6,762 bases of DNA from Lachnospiraceae bacterium. Its GTDB lineage: Bacteria; Bacillota; Clostridia; Lachnospirales; Lachnospiraceae. The notes below the pieces were generated by a model. The model had not been told where the DNA came from and did no database searches. It was given only the letters and a program-made list of their open reading frames with translations. Of this stretch, positions 5,369 through 6,762 are shown piece by piece (position 1 is the stretch's first letter; each line of letters opens with the position of its first letter). Both the position numbers and the translations under genes were made by a program. Location: positions 1 to 6,762 of the forward strand of contig DNJW01000209.1 in assembly GCA_003488965.1 (NCBI GenBank), read 5' to 3'.

Positions 5369-6762
5369 CTACTGTATGATAATCGCCTCACCGCCATATT
5401 CATAATCTGCTTCCGGTTCCTCTGCTTCTTCCTGACCATCGCCCGATATCCCGTCTTCCTGTATGCCTTCTTCTATAGTATCTGCATTCTGTGCAGGCGG
5501 CTCCACCAGCAGGGCTTCCTCGGCGGCCTTCTCGCTCTTTTCTTTCGCTTTCTGCGCTTCCTTCGCCCTCTCTTCCTCGGACATAATTTCTTCCTCTATC
5601 CATTTGCCGTCCTGCATATCGGGTACTCCGGTTCCGTTGCCGCTGACATCTTCCGGCACAGCCATGGTTTCATTGCCGTTGCCGCTAACACTTTCGTCTA
5701 TAATGATTCCTTCATTTCCTACGCTGTTGCCGCTGACTGTTGCCGCTGCGGCCGCAGCATCTTTTTCCATAATCTGGATAATCTGGCTTGCCATATGTTC
5801 TGCCAATACCTGATAACCGTCTGGATTTCCGTGTACTCCGTCAGGCATATAAGTTGAAATTACTTGTGCGTCATGGGTATCCAGCAAATTGGAATTATAT
5901 AAATCAATGACATCAATGCCGTACTGTCCCGCCAGTTCCTTAATCGCCTTTGCAAACATACTTTGGGGAAGGAGATAATTTCTCTGGTTTCTCAGATAGT
6001 CGTGAAGTACGTTTGGCAAAGGTGTGGCAAAAATGATTTTGGCCTCAGGATAATTTTCCTTAAGCCCCCGCATCAGTTCGTCCACATCCCCGTAAAAAGT
6101 TTTTGGTTTTTTCTCCGCAAAGCTGCCCATTTCCTTTTCCGATGCTGCAAAGCCGTCATTCGTGCCGCCCATTACCAGAATAATATCCACATCCTGAGGA
6201 ATCTCTTTATATCTGTCTACAAAAGCCTGGTCCCAGTATCTTCCGTAGGAAGAACCTCCCCTTCCTAAATTGTACACTTCTTTTGCATGCAGTATATTTT
6301 TTAGAACAGACGGATAGGAATACTGCTCATAATTTTCCATATCATCCAAATTGCTTCCCTGGGTAAGACTGTCCCCAAGACAAGCAATGGTCATGCCGGA
6401 AAAATCATACGTACTGCTGCCTATAATCTGCTTGTCTTCCTCGTTGACCTGCTGTGTTTCCGCATAAGAGGAGCGGATATTCCGTCTTGCCTCTAAAGTC
6501 AGGTTCTCTTCATCATATCTAAAAGGGATTACCTTCCCGTCCACAACCGCATTTCCCGATATCGTCCCATAAGGTTCCATTTCCGCAACATTGCCGGAAA
6601 CCGTCTCTTTCATCTGAACGTCCGTCCCGTTTCCGGATACTGTTTCCTCTTCTCCCGGCTGCTGCTCCGTTCCGTTCCCGGACACTGTTTCTTCTTCCTC
6701 CTCCGGCTGCTGCTCCGTTCCGTTCCCGGACACTGTTCCTTCTTCCTCCTCCGGCTGCTGCT
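5369..6762 (-). CDS. SGNH/GDSL-family hydrolase flanked by V-S-G-N repeats, 5' end missing
   Basis: At least 463 C-terminal residues are visible (counted from the first complete codon, 6760-6758); the frame runs open to the right edge. The SGNH fold spans about 120-332: block I has GDSLTQGS with the nucleophile Ser131, block II NLGRGG, block III GGTND with Asn201, and block V DGVHGNPDGY with Asp307 and His310. All catalytic and oxyanion-hole residues are present, so an active esterase or acyl hydrolase is expected, perhaps on cell-surface or dietary glycans; the substrate is not identifiable. Residues 1-70 carry five SGN motifs in a Glu/Gln/Pro-rich setting, and the tail after an AAAAAA linker has three more plus a degenerate ISGDG, with a charged helical stretch (SEEERAKEAQKAKEKSEKAA). 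The GTG at 6733-6731 is an internal Val of a repeat, not a start. A signal peptide or membrane anchor would be upstream, out of view; none is present in the C-terminal tail (no LPXTG). Confidence 0.85.
   Translation of the reverse strand, partial: QQPEEEEGTVSGNGTEQQPEEEEETVSGNGTEQQPGEEETVSGNGTDVQMKETVSGNVAEMEPYGTISGNAVVDGKVIPFRYDEENLTLEARRNIRSSYAETQQVNEEDKQIIGSSTYDFSGMTIACLGDSLTQGSNLDDMENYEQYSYPSVLKNILHAKEVYNLGRGGSSYGRYWDQAFVDRYKEIPQDVDIILVMGGTNDGFAASEKEMGSFAEKKPKTFYGDVDELMRGLKENYPEAKIIFATPLPNVLHDYLRNQRNYLLPQSMFAKAIKELAGQYGIDVIDLYNSNLLDTHDAQVISTYMPDGVHGNPDGYQVLAEHMASQIIQIMEKDAAAAAATVSGNSVGNEGIIIDESVSGNGNETMAVPEDVSGNGTGVPDMQDGKWIEEEIMSEEERAKEAQKAKEKSEKAAEEALLVEPPAQNADTIEEGIQEDGISGDGQEEAEEPEADYEYGGEAIIIQ
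6657..6762 (-). repeat. 48-bp tandem coding repeat, cut by the window edge
   Basis: Units at 6657-6704 and 6705-6752 differ at one base, and a third begins at 6753 and matches for all 10 visible bases. Each encodes 16 residues of the form EQQPEEEE-x-TVSGNGT. A further diverged copy of about 45 bp lies just before (about 6612-6656). The near identity at the outer end suggests recent expansion by slippage or unequal recombination; the full copy number is not visible. Confidence 0.92.

Noticed and set aside
6731..6733. GTG as start codon of the SGNH hydrolase, with GGAGGAGGAAGAAGG just upstream
   Set aside because: The purine-rich stretch encodes the Glu run of the tandem repeat and recurs in the next unit. 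The frame stays open and in repeat register to the window edge, so the GTG is an internal valine.
6612..6762. CRISPR-like or non-coding satellite repeat
   Set aside because: The 48-bp units are directly adjacent with no spacers, keep the reading frame of the hydrolase, and encode the VSGNG motif.

Overview
The window reads as chromosome of a low-to-moderate GC, spore-forming-lineage Firmicute, most likely class Clostridia and probably Lachnospiraceae. This is inferred from a sporulation-type SigH sigma factor, strong AGGGGG-type ribosome binding sites, a Gram-positive style RND exporter carrying a long coiled-coil insert, and an SGNH hydrolase with Glu-rich SGN repeats. All three genes lie on the minus strand, so the order of transcription is from right to left.

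Layout, right to left: (1) 6762-5369, the 3' part of a gene for an SGNH/GDSL hydrolase. Its catalytic domain sits between low-complexity tails built on a repeated V-S-G-N motif. The 5' end is cut by the window edge, inside a nearly perfect 48-bp tandem repeat. (2) 5368-5240, an AT-rich spacer with a weak hairpin after the hydrolase gene, an inverted repeat pair and a possible -10 box. (3) 5239-4622, a SigH-like sigma factor with a very strong Shine-Dalgarno sequence, followed by a clear rho-independent terminator. (4) 4574-4385, a regulatory region with a near-consensus sigma-A promoter and a TetR-type palindromic operator just downstream of the predicted transcription start. (5) 4384-89, a 1431-residue RND efflux permease. 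(6) 88-1, a short tail with a perfect 10-bp inverted repeat; no gene is supported there.

The three genes appear to be separate transcription units rather than one pathway: a terminator separates sigH from the exporter, and the exporter has its own repressible promoter. The repressor and any periplasmic-adaptor partner are not in the window. The most notable features are the roughly 410-residue coiled-coil insertion in the first extracytoplasmic loop of the exporter, whose position can be fixed from the internal symmetry of the protein, and the SGN repeat architecture of the hydrolase.
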